Source of the DNA: Phyllostachys edulis
Taxonomy: Eukaryota; Streptophyta; Magnoliopsida; Poales; Poaceae
Direction of reading: 5' to 3'
DNA: 64,000 nt
NCBI GenBank assembly: GCA_036346405.1
Contig: CM070551.1
Span: 57,244,488 to 57,308,487, forward strand
The position numbers and the translations under genes are program-made. Position 1 is the stretch's first letter, and each line of letters opens with the position of its first letter. The notes under the pieces were generated by a model that saw nothing but the letters and a program-made list of their open reading frames with translations, was not told the origin of the DNA and did no database searches. This document shows, one piece after another, positions 11,030 to 22,443 of the stretch.

Positions 11030-14000
11030 AGAAGATGGATGAGCAAATGGCTGAGTTAACGAAGGCGATTCGTGCTTAGAGGGAAACTCTCTAGAAGCTT
11101 CAAGCGTAGAACGAAGCAATTCAGGCCTCAATGGAGGAGATCAAATCAGTGGTGCTAGAACTACAAAAATGGAAACCAGAGATGGAACAAGTAGTGGAAG
11201 GATTGCGATCTGAGGTCAGAGAACTGTGGACGTAGGTAGGGCAGATATCCCGCAATCCCATTCTTACCATTCGACCAATGGATTTGCCTCCCATTCTGCC
11301 TACCCTGAAGATCAAACCGGAGTCCATGCCTATATGGGACTCGGTGTGGTCTAGAAAAGAGGAACCGCAACACGTTGGAGATCAGGGCCTTGGGCTGTCT
11401 GGTCGATGTGATGAACACAAACACCGGGGAAAGACAAGTGGGGAAAAAATTTCTTCGCTACCGCTTCAGGACAATGGTACGCATGATCGTTCCATTTCTA
11501 CTCCTTTCCTGCACGATTTGGCTATTTTTTTCTGGACGACCACCAACATCACATTATCATCACCCGTCACTTCCAAGGTTGGATTTTCCTTAATTTGATG
11601 GAGAGAATCCTAGGGCATGGCAACTCAAATGTGAAAACTATTTTAGGATTTATTCGGTGCAACTAGAATACATGATTGGTATAGCTACCATGTATTTTCT
11701 GGGAGGCGCATTATTGTGGTTACAAGCATCTAGAGCCCATATGCGTTTTGATACTTGGAATTCTTTTGCTGAGGCTGTGTGTGTCTATTTTGGTCGAGAG
11801 AAATTTCAACAATTGGTTTGGCAATTCAATCAATTGCATCAGACAAACTCGGTGTTGGAATATTCAGAGAAGTTCAATGAACTATTGCATACCTTGCTTG
11901 TGCATCATTCGTCCAGGAACCTAGTGTTCTTTGTTACTCAGTTTGTTGATGGTTTGCGTAACGACATCTGAGCTGCTGTTATTTTGCATCGGCCACAAGA
12001 GTTGGATACTACTATGGCTTTAGCATGTTTGAAGGAAGAGGTGTTGGAGTTGACATGGTGGGATTTTCGTCGTATGGATGGATCATCTGGAGTGCATTCA
12101 ATGCTTCGCATGGCATTACCATTGTCTCCACCCCCTGGGAAGATGATAACAACAAGTGGGGTTAGAGGGGATGATCAGAAAACTTTGGAAGGAATTAAAT
12201 CTACTCCATTTGATGAAAAATTGGTGGCCTTCCGTGCTTATCGGCGGGCGAAAGGATTATGTCATACTTGCGGTGAGCCTTGGTCTTGGGAGCTTCGATG
12301 TGGTCCTTCTGTACAGTTGCACGTGGTGGAAGAATTGTGGGATATGTTGAAAAATTCTGATACGGAATCGTATCATGCTGAGGAGGACGAGCCCCAAACA
12401 GATGTTGAATTGATGGCCATATCGCATGAAGCCTTTAAAGGTACATAATCGACACAAACTCTGAGATTGCAAGGCTCAGTACAGGGTCAGGAAGTGATTT
12501 TCTTAATTGATTCTGGTAGTTCACATTGTTTTGTTAGTAAGGACTTTGCTGACTGGTTAGTAGGTGACCATCCTTCACTAAGACCAGTGCATGTGCGAAT
12601 TGCTAATGAGGACTTAATGCGGTGTACTAGGGAATTTCCTCACTGTCAATGGAGTTGTCAAGGTAACATTTTCTATACTAATTTCAAGATTCTACTGTTG
12701 GGTTGTTATGATATCATATTGGGCATGGACTGGTTAGAGCAGAATAGCCCTATGCATATTCATTGGCTCAAGAAGAGTGTGGTATTTTGGAAGCAAGTGA
12801 AGAAAATATGTTTGCAAGGCATCACTAACAAAACTCCACAATGTTGTCTGGTCTGGTCGACACCATCAGAAAAAAGGAATAGAGATTCAGCGGCCATGTT
12901 GCATCTTATGGAAGGGACTGAAGGTACTATACCCTAGACGATAACTTTGTTGTTGATGGAATTTGAGCATCTCTTTGAGGAACCCAAAGGTTTACCACCG
13001 CGCAGGGAATTTGACCATGTTATACCTCTATTGCCGGGAACTCTGCCAGTCAATCTTCGACCCTACCGTTATAACCCATCTTAGAAAGAAGAAATTGAGA
13101 AGCAATTATCTAAGATGTTGTCACAAGGGATTATTTAGCCTAGTGCCTGCCCTTTCTCTTCTCCGGTGTTGCTGGTCCAGAAAAGGGATCATACTTGGTG
13201 ATTTTATGTGGATTATCGATATTTGAATGCGGCCACCGTAAAGAATCATTATCCATTACCTATTATCGATGAATTCTTAGATGAACTAGCTGGACCGCAA
13301 CGGTTTACTAGTTTGCATTTGCGTGCATCCTATCACCAAATCAGAATGTAGCCAAAAGATGAACACAAAACAGCTTTCAAAACTCATCATGGACATTTTG
13401 AGTTCATGGTTATGCCTTATGGATTGCAAGTGCCCCGGCCACATTCCAAGGCTTGATGAACACTATACTGTCTTCCCTGCTACGGCAAGGAGTTCTTGTG
13501 TTCATCGATGATATCTTAGTTTACAATCGTTCTCTGCAAGAGCATGTAGTCGTATTGAAGAAAGTATTTGAACTATTGGAGAAGCATCAACTACGAATCA
13601 AACGATCCAAGTGTTCTTTCGCTCAACAGAAATTAACTTACTTGGGACATATTGTCAGTAAAGATGGAGTGGTGATTGACACTAAAAATATTGAGGCAAT
13701 GCGTAGTTGGCTAGTCCCTTCGACTGTGAAAGAACTTCAGGGATTTTTGGGTTTGGCCAGTTATTACAGGAAGTTTGTGCAGCATCTCGGTCTGATTAGT
13801 AGACCAATGACAGACATGCTAAAAAAGCACGCAGCATTTGTATGGACTGTAGACAAGGAGGTGGTGTTTCAAACTCTGAAACAGACACTTGTCACTGCTC
13901 CTGTACTAGCTCTTCTGGATTTCAAAAAGATTTTTGAGGTTGAAACAGATGCCTCAAACAAGGGAATTGGCGCAGTCCTGATGCAAGATGGTCATCCTCT

Positions 14001-15560
14001 CGCATACCTTCGCAAATCATTAGGTCCTTGTACTCAGGGGTTATCCACCTATGAGAAAGAGAATTTGGCAATTATTTTGGCTGTAGATAATTGGAGGTCC
14101 TACTTGCAGCATGCAACTTTCGTGATTCGAACGGATCAGCGAAGTTCGGTCCATCTTGAAGACCAACGCTTGACTACACCCTGGCAACAGAAGGCAATGA
14201 CCAAATTATTAGGTTTGCAATACCGCCTAGTCTATAAGATGGGAACTGACAATAGAGCTGTCGATGCTTTGTCACGCAGAACAGCTAATTCAATGGGGGG
14301 AGTTATCAGCGATTTCTACTTGTGTGCCAACTTGGATATCGAAAGTAGCAGAAGGATACGCAAGTGACCCACATGCCAAGCGCTTATTGTCAGAATTGAG
14401 TATGGAAGGGGCAATTAATTCCAAGTTTTAGTTACATGAAGGATTATTGTGAAGGAATGGTCGTATTTGGGTAGGGACCAATACTTCCATGCAGCAAAAG
14501 ATCATCAGTTCAATGCATGCTAGTGCCATTGGAGGACATTCTGGTTTTGAAGTTACATATCACCGAATTCATAAGTTACTTGCCTGGTCTGGGATGAAAC
14601 AAGACATTCAGAAGTTTGTGTCCTCATGCTCAGTATGTAAACAAGCTAAGGTAGATCATGTTAAATATCCTGGGCTATTGCAGCCCTTGCCGGTTCCAGA
14701 GCATGCCTGGTAGATGGTCACTTTGGATTTCGTCGTGGGTCTACCAAGGTCCTCTTCTTACAATAGCATCATGGTGGTAGTGGACAAGTTTTCCCGTTAT
14801 GCTCATTTTGTGCCTCTGTCACACACGTTCACTGCATTTCAAGTGGTGCAGGCGTATCTCAGGAATATCTTTAAGCTTCATGGACTGCCGCAGTCATTGG
14901 TTTCTGATCGGGATCGGATTATCACTAGTACTTTATGGAGGGAGTTGTTTCGTTTGGCCGACACACAATTGCACATGAGTTAATCATATCACCCGCAAAC
15001 TGACGATCAGACGGAGCGTGTGAATCAGTGCCTTGAAGCATATCTTCGTTGTTTTGTCCATTCTTGCTCGAGCAAATGGTCAGATTGGATCTCCCTTGCG
15101 GAATTCTGGTATAACACTTCCTATCACTCTACGTTGGGAAAATCCCCTTTTGAAGTCTTATATGTTCATGGCCCAAGACACTTTGACATCTTGGATTCTT
15201 CTTCTTGTGCTTCCTCTAAATTAACGACGTGGCTAGAAGACAAGGAGTTGATGACAAATCTCTTGCATCAACACTTACATCGAGCGCAGCAACGTATGAA
15301 AATGCAAGCGGATACTAAGAGATCAGAAAGGATATTTGCTGCAGGTGATTGGGTTTACCTGAAATTACAACTGTATGTGCAATCGTCGGTGGCAAATAGG
15401 GCTAACCACAAACTTTCTTTCAGATATTTTGGTCCTTTTTAGGTGGAGAAGGTGGTGGGTACTGTTGCGTACAAATTACTACTACCTTCCTCTTGCAATA
15501 TTCATCCAGTGGTACATATGTCGCTGCTGAAGAAAGCTCTCACACCAACTGAAGTGGCGT
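11030..15560 (+). pseudogene. Degenerate gag-pol of the Ty3 element in WAK-A
   Basis: Gag (about 11600-12330) has a retrotransposon gag core at 11657-11971 and a degenerate zinc knuckle (CHTCGEPW) near 12260. The protease motif LIDSGSSHCF is at about 12506. Reverse transcriptase runs about 13000-13700 with the catalytic box FIDDILVY at about 13503. RNase H follows (about 13930-14280, TDAS start). Integrase starts with the zinc-binding HAS..GGHSG..C..C part at about 14510-14645 and continues through the DDE core to about 15440. In-frame stops occur, among others, near 11969, 13136, 13348, 14711, 14981 and 15440, so no polyprotein can be made. Confidence 0.88.
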
Positions 15561-15760
15561 AACCGGGGGTACTTGATCCAAAGAGCAATAGAGTACCTGA
15601 ACAGATTATGGGGTGGCGATTGCACTGAACTGGCTCATCGTCAAGTACTCAGCTATACATGCAGTGGTTGGGTGAATCACCGAAGACTGCGATGTGGGAA
15701 GACTTCACTGAGCTGACATCCCGTTTCCCAAACATGCCTGCTTGGGGGCAAGCCGGAACT

Positions 15761-15774
15761 AAAGATGGGGGGAA
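15761..15774 (+). other. Polypurine tract
   Basis: aaagatggggggaa directly before the 3' LTR at 15775. Confidence 0.85.
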
Positions 15775-16114
15775 TGTTACAATCCGAGAGGCAATGAGGA
15801 GCGACAAGACTAGGGATGACGATGAACAGTACAACAAAAGGAACAGGAGACCAAGCAGTAGATATCCGAAGGAGGATTGGGTGCGCTGAATCCTTGTTAG
15901 CCCGGATTGCGTGTGTAGGAGATCCACCTGTCAGGCTGAGTTGTGGCAAGGGGGTTAAATAGCCAAAGCTGTTTGCTGTGAGAGGTATCCAAGAAGAACA
16001 CACTAGAGGACAGAACTCTTTTTCCCAATCATGTATCTTCCTTTAGACTCTTTTCTCTTCCAAAAATCTGGAGTGATTGATTACTATCTGAGTGTTACCG
16101 AGAGTAACGTAACA
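15775..16114 (+). repeat. 3' LTR of the Ty3 element in WAK-A
   Basis: 340 bp, begins TGTTACAATCC and ends GTAACA, followed by the target duplication CTTTC. Confidence 0.9.
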
Positions 16115-16610
16115 CTTTCACACTTTCGTACTCCATGCTAAAAATCACCGGCTGCAACTTCGATATTTACATGCTCAATGAGGACACAAACATGGCTGGG
16201 TTGCTTCGCACCGTTACCTGCCCCGATGAACAAATTACAGACACGGTTGCCAGGCAGGACTACAACAATACTGGATGCTGCCACGTGGAGTTCCGTGGTC
16301 CTGTACGATCCTTCCAGCTCCAGTTTGTCCTTCACAACGAAACCAGGCTCCAAGTAGGACACCCTAACCGAAGCTCCCTTTGGGACAGAATCAACATAAC
16401 TACTGTCTACACGAGCGTTGCGTGGACTATCGTGGATCAACCGACATGTGCCAGCACCTTTGAGTAATAGGACGACCAACTATGCCTGTGTCAGCAGGAA
16501 CAGCAAGTGCTACGATAGTTACTACACACCAGAGGTTGGCTATCTCTGCGGTTGCAAAGCTCGGTATGGAGGCAACCCATATATTCCTAATGGCAACTCG
16601 CGTGATAAAG

Positions 16611-18051
16611 GTACTTATTTATAGGGTGCACAATCATCTTTTGTATGCAAATTACATACACGCCCCCGCCTTTAGATTGCCTCACGATTCATGTCTGTTC
16701 CATGGAAAACACTATCGGCAAAATTTCGCTGGTAACTTGGTAACCGACGTCATCGGTCGGGTCCGATAAAAATTCATACCAGGCAAAAACAATCGGATTT
16801 ATCTATTTTTTTTCAAATTCAAAATTTAGATAAATTTCTTCTTTACATATGAAAATTTCAAATTTCAATAGAAAATTTTCATCCGAAATTTTGCCAAAAT
16901 ACCTAGTAACTGCGGTTACCGGCTATATCGTTAGAGTCTGATAAAATTTCTGAGACAGTATAGTTTTCCCTGGTTTGTTCCCATTCGGGGTTCACCAGGA
17001 GCCTAGATTTTTTATTAGATTTCTTGATTTCACAAATTTGTAATATAAAATAAAAAAGGTATTAATTTCAAAATGTTATAATTTTAAAAATAAAAATTTG
17101 GAATTTTTACTTAACTTCATAATCCATTTGGACTCATTCTTGAGAAAAGCTAGTTATAGATAATAATAATAATAGGTGTGCCCTAGTTGTACTTGAGCTC
17201 TTGTTTTATTTTAAAAATAATTGTGATTTTCCTATATTAAAAATTGTATAATTAGGATTATTTTATTTCAATTTATTATAATTCCGAAAATACAAAATTA
17301 GGTAATTTATTTTAAATCTATTTGTACTCCTTGGGAAATAAAATAACTAACTTTATTTATCGTAGTATACTTGAACTCTCTTCAGTCTTTTAAAATCTAA
17401 TTGATTTGGTCCCATTGGATTAACGGCTTGTTTTTTTTTCGATTAACGTAGGTATTTCCTCAGAGCTCGTAATTAGAATAAGTATAGATAGTTTACAAAT
17501 ATTGTTTCACATGCTTCCGAAAATCTATTCATTTGCTTTATGATATATTTAATCAATACTTTCGTACGATAGCAACAACTCTCCTTTCAAGTGAGCTAGA
17601 AGCGTATGTCAGAGCAGATTGACAGAGCTAGTTTTTTTTTATAGGTTATTTTAAAAAATAAAAACTGCTTGCAAGTTTGCACATCCATAGCCTATGGCGC
17701 CGCAATGTCTCTGTGCCTAATCGATGATGGTGCAAGCAAAGTTATTCTGAAATATATGTTTCAGCTGAGTTTATTTTAAAGAATGAGACTTTGTTTTATT
17801 AAAAAAATTGAGTCACCACAAGAAAATAAAGATAAACAAAAAGATTCTTATTCAATGATAGGATCTACAACTACACTTTATATCTTCCTACTTTCAAAGT
17901 ATATGTAGACATCTAAAATACTATAATAACTATACCCTTGATTTCATTAATGGGAAGATACCATGAAACAACTAGTCCCAGCTAAGTGGAGAAAATAATT
18001 GTATTTTTCTTTTGTATATTGCTTTTCTCACATTATTGTGATGTGTTGCAG
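16611..18051 (+). other. WAK-A intron with lost exon 2; shared with WAK-B intron 1
   Basis: AT-rich intron. About 17030-17660 is a diverged copy of about 48060-48690 in WAK-B intron 1 (same order of boxes, for example cataatccatttggactcattcttg). Past 17660 the similarity ends, and no sequence like WAK-B exon 2 (49532-50005) is present before the EGF exon. No ORF of note. Confidence 0.7.
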
Positions 18052-18349
18052 ATATCGACGAATGCAATACACCAAATATTTGCAGAGGTATTTGTCATAA
18101 TACTATAGAAAAATACTATTGCACAGACTGCCCATATCTTAACTACTATAATTTAGAGTTTACTCCCATCGTCCCACCCCACTAAATCATCCCACCGCGG
18201 CCCATACGTGCACCCACCTCACTGCCTCGCACGATCATCCCACCCAGCGCACGTACCAAAAAACCGTCGCCAATCGCACCCAGACCCAGTACACGCACGA
18301 GAAAAGAAAACCCTCGCCACAGCGAGCCCATCGTCCTCATCGCCCTCGC

Positions 18350-18600
18350 CCCCACTGCAACGATCTTGCCCCTCCGTCCCTCCCTCCCATCCACGCCGCG
18401 CCCAACCCGCCTCCACCGAGCCGCCCTCGCCGCTCCCCCCTCCCCCGGCCTCAACGCACCCCCTCCATCCCTCTCTCCCATCCGCCACACCGCGCCCCAC
18501 CCGCCTCCTCCGAGCCGCCCTCGGCCCCCGCCACAACGACCTCGCCCCTCCGTCCCATCCGCGCCGCGCCCCACCCGCCTCCACCGAGCATCCCTCGACC
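18350..18600. repeat. GC-rich imperfect tandem repeat in the Helitron
   Basis: Roughly three diverged copies of an 80-90 bp unit built around cgccccacccgcctccaccgagc. Long ORFs in both directions here (proline-rich on plus, glycine-rich on minus) follow from the base composition and are not called genes. Confidence 0.6.
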
Positions 18601-18636
18601 ACCTCCTCCCCTTCGCCCACGCCGTCGTCGCCACCG

Positions 18637-19082
18637 TGTCAGGTCCTAATGAGATAAATCTCTGATCGGCAACATTCAATCTCACGAACAAACTTCAGAG
18701 ATCAAATCGATGGGAAAAAGAAGAGGAAAGTGGATGAGGAGAGAAGAACAATAGATGAGGCGGCTAGGGTTCCATTTCATAATAATGTCCGAATGCCTCT
18801 CATTACAAGCCTTCGATGGCTTTAAATACTCCTCGGCTTAAATGAATTAATCGATTGTTCTTAGTCCGAATTACAAGATAAGCTACAAGATTTAGCACAA
18901 TAGCTGCCACAGCGATTGCTGCTATGCACTTCCACCGTTTGATCATCATAAAGCACCATCCAACGTCATCCGACATCTCTTCTTCTGAGAACGCTTTGTT
19001 TAGTTGAACTCTGCAGCTTCTTCTTCATTTGCACAGACTTCACTTGTGTTCAGTTCTTCCACTCCTGACTCCAGTCCTGACA
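18637..19082 (-). repeat. 3' LTR of the nested Ty3 element
   Basis: 446 bp; differs from the partner at 24197-24650 mainly by single-base losses, all within the first 260 bp (see findings). Confidence 0.93.
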
Positions 19083-19097
19083 TTCCCTTCCTCCTTC
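19083..19097 (-). other. Polypurine tract of the nested Ty3 element
   Basis: The minus strand reads GAAGGAGGAAGGGAA directly before the 3' LTR. Confidence 0.85.
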
Positions 19098-19149
19098 AGA
19101 GCATTCTTGACTCAAGAATGAAAAGCGGGAAAGATTCTTGATATAAATT

Positions 19150-22100
19150 CAGCATCTTCCCAAGTAGCAGCTTCTTCTGGTAAATTAGTCCAGTGAATTA
19201 ACCATTGCACAACAGGCACATTGTCCTGGGCACCATTCTCCTCTCCAAGATTGCAACAGGATAGACCTTGATATTTCCTTCATTATCAATAAGTGGCAGC
19301 TCAGGGCTTGGGATTACCTTTGGTCCTATGTGTTTCTTGAGCTGACTTACATGGAAAACTGGGTGCAATTGACAGCCACTAGGCAAGAGTAATTTATAAG
19401 CTACATTTCCAATCTTCTCCAACACCCGAAATGGACCATAAAATCTGGGATGCAATTTCAAAGACCTGTGCAAACTGAGGGAAGTATGTCTGTAAGGTTG
19501 GATCTTAAGATAAACCATATCTCCCTCTACAAATTCTCTTTCTTTCCTTTTCTTGTTAGCATACTTACTCATTCTCTCTTGAGCTTTGATTAAGTTTTCC
19601 TTGATAACTTGGTTGGCTAGCTGTCTCCTTTGCAGCAATCCCTTCACCTCTTCATTTGCTGAATCTGGTAGGATCACCTCATTGAACATAGGGGGAGGAA
19701 AGCCATAAAGAGCTTGAAATGGTGTCATGTCCAAACTAGTGTGATAACTAGTGTTATACCACCACTCAGCCAAGGTTAACCAATTTTTCCATTTCTTAGG
19801 ATTGGCAAAGGTCATACACCTCAAATAGCATTCAAGACACTGATTGACCCTCTCTGTTTGCCCATATGTTTGTGGGTGATATGCAGTGCTAAGCCTCAAT
19901 TTAACCCCTAATGCCTTGAATAACTCCTGCCACAAGTTGCTTGTGAATATTCTATCTCTGTCTGACACTATAACAGCTGGCAAACCATGGAGTTTGTACA
20001 CATTATCCAGGAACTTATGTGCTACTTGTGAGACTGAAAAGGGATGGCTCATGGAAATGAAATGAGAGTACTTGGTAAATCTATCCACCACTACAAGGAT
20101 TACTTCTTTGCCTTCAGATTTTGACAAACCTTCTATGAAGTCCATTGAAATATCAGTCCAAGCTTTTTCAAGAACAGGGAGAGGTTGAAGTAACCCAGGA
20201 TAAGGTGTATGCTCTGATTTGTTCTTCTGACATACAAGACACTCTTTAACAAACTGTTCCACAGCCGGTTTCATTCCTCTCCAATGAAAGAGAAGCTTCA
20301 TTCTTTGGTAAGTAGCCCTTTCCCCAGAGTGACCTCCCAGAGATGAATCATGGCAAGACATAATGAGCTGCGACCTTAGTGCAGAATTAGCCCCTACTAC
20401 TACCTTGTTCTTGTACCTCAAGATGCCTCCCTTCAGTGTATAATTTGGTTCTGCATTGGAATCTACAATCAATTTAGTTATCAGCTCCTTGTAGAATTCG
20501 TCATGGTCATAACTATGTATGACTTCACTGATCCATACTGGTACCGCAGCGGAAATGGCTCCAAGATGCTCCCTTTTTACACACCTGGACAGTGCATCAG
20601 CTGCTCGGTTCTCCCTTCCCCTCTTGTATTCCACCTTATAATTGTACCCTAGGAGTTTAATTAACAACTTGTGCTGGATGCCTTCAGTTAATTTCTGCTC
20701 TTGAATGTATCTTAAACTTTGTTGGTCTATTCTTATGACCAGTGTTGATCCTGCTAAATAATGCTTCCATTTTTTTAGTGCTTCAATAATAGCTAAAGCC
20801 TCCTTGTCATATGTTGAAAATGCAATGCTTCTAGGTCCCAAGGCCTTGCTCATAAAGGCAATTGGTTTTTGGTTCTGCATTAGGACAGCACCAATACCAT
20901 ACCCACTAGCATCAGCTTCTAAGATGAACTGTTGACTATGATCAGGCAACGCTAACACTGGAGCCTTAGTCATTACTTCTTTCAACCGAATGAATGCTGA
21001 TTCTTGCCCTTCTAGCCATACAAATCCACTCTTCTTGAGAGCCTCAAACAAAGGTTTGCAGATCACCCCATAGTTTTGAATAAATCTTCGGTAATAGCCT
21101 GTCAAGCCTAAGAAGCTCCTGAGCTGGGTGATGTTTAGTGGAGTAGGCCAGTTAATTACTGCTTCTATCTTAGCTGGGTCAGTGGCTACCCCTTCCTCAC
21201 TGATTATGTGCCCTAGATACTCAATTTGTCTTTGGCCAAAAGCACATTTGCTAAGCTTAGCAAACAAGTTATGCTTCAAAAGAACTCCCAGTACCAATGT
21301 CAAGTGATGCTCATGTTCTTCTAATGACTTACTGTATACCAAAATATCATCAAAGAATACTAGTGCAAACCTTCTTAGGAATTGAGCCAATATGTCATTC
21401 ATAAGTGCTTGAAAGGTTGCAGGAGCATTAGTTAACCCAAATGGCATCACCAAGAATTCATAATGCCCCATGTGAGTGCTGAAAGCAGTTTTCTCCACAT
21501 CCTCTTGCTTCATCCTTACTTGATGGTATCCAGATTTCAAATCAATCTTTGAGAAAATGCAAGATCCATGCAATTCATCTAATAGATCTTCTATGACAGG
21601 GATAGGATATTTGTTTTTGATTGTGTTGGCATTAAGTTGTCTATAATCTATACACATCCTCCAAGTCCCATCTTTCTTCTTAACTAGTATTGCAGGAGAT
21701 GAATAGGGGCTTACACTGGTTCTAATGGTTTTTGACTTCATTAATTGTTCAATAATGCCCTCCATAGCATTCTTCTGATAATAGGGCAACCTGTAAGGCC
21801 TTTGATTAATTATCTTCTCATCACTTTTCAGAGGAATGGCATGATCACAACTTCTGTGAGGAGGTAATTCACTAGGATCTTCAAAGACTCTCTTGAATTT
21901 CTGAAGTATGTTTGCAATGCTGCTTGGAATTGAGTTGGTCTTCTGTTGTTCTATACTGGAGTTACAGACATAGACAACTGCCCCTACCACACCTTTTTCC
22001 ATCATCTTTTGTAGCTTCTCTACTGGTACAAAACAATTTTCTGAAGGTAAGGTTTCATCTCTGAAAGTCACCTTGGACTTACCCATATATGTTATGCTCA

Positions 22101-22443
22101 ATTCCCTGGATTTAAGGTTCAAACTTATAGGACTGTGGGAGTAGATCCAGTTAGCCCCTAAGATTAAATCGTATCCCTTTAAACCCAATACCCTGAATGT
22201 ATCAAAGAATTCTTTCCCTTGTATAGTGTACCTGCAGTCTTTGCATCTAGCCTTGCTCCATAATGTCTCCCCATTAGCAACCCCCACTCTTACAGCAGAA
22301 TCATTTTGTATCTGACAGCCAGCCTTAAGTGCTATATTGGTGTCAATAAACGTGGCACTGCTACCACTATCAACTAAAGCAGTTCCTTTAACTCTGCCCA
22401 ATTGAAGTGTAAGAGTAAAGGTTTGATTCCTCGAGTTGGTGCC
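19150..22443 (-). CDS. Pol polyprotein (protease, reverse transcriptase, RNase H, integrase)
   Basis: An open frame of 1067 codons (22401-19198) in the same frame as gag. Order: aspartic protease with LVDSGSSATF near the start; reverse transcriptase with catalytic FFDDILVYSK at about 21330-21360; RNase H starting EADASGYGIG at about 20890-20920; integrase zinc domain (H..GGHSG..C..C) at about 20220-20340; DDE core; and a C-terminal part ending near 19198. There is no ATG at 22401; the first codon there is TTG, so translation is expected as a gag-pol fusion. Near 19230 the frame slips by one base: the other frame continues in a chromodomain-like tail (LIHWTNLPEEAATWED) to a stop near 19125. 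Likely once active; its present activity is doubtful. Confidence 0.92.

Larger units (their letters stand above)
10600..16114 (+). mobile_element. Ty3/gypsy LTR retrotransposon inserted in WAK-A exon 1
   Basis: Full-length, 5515 bp, flanked by the 5 bp target duplication CTTTC (10595-10599 and 16115-16119). Both LTRs start TGTTAC and end TAACA. A primer binding site and a polypurine tract are in place. Gag-pol is recognisable in the order protease, reverse transcriptase, RNase H, integrase, which is the Ty3 order, but it carries several stops. Removing the element and one duplication restores the WAK frame across the junction, which shows it landed in coding sequence. Confidence 0.93.

Noticed and set aside
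18182..18691. Overlapping long ORFs on both strands
   Set aside because: Proline-rich and glycine-rich readings of a GC-rich tandem repeat that runs into a Ty3 LTR; no consistent gene model.
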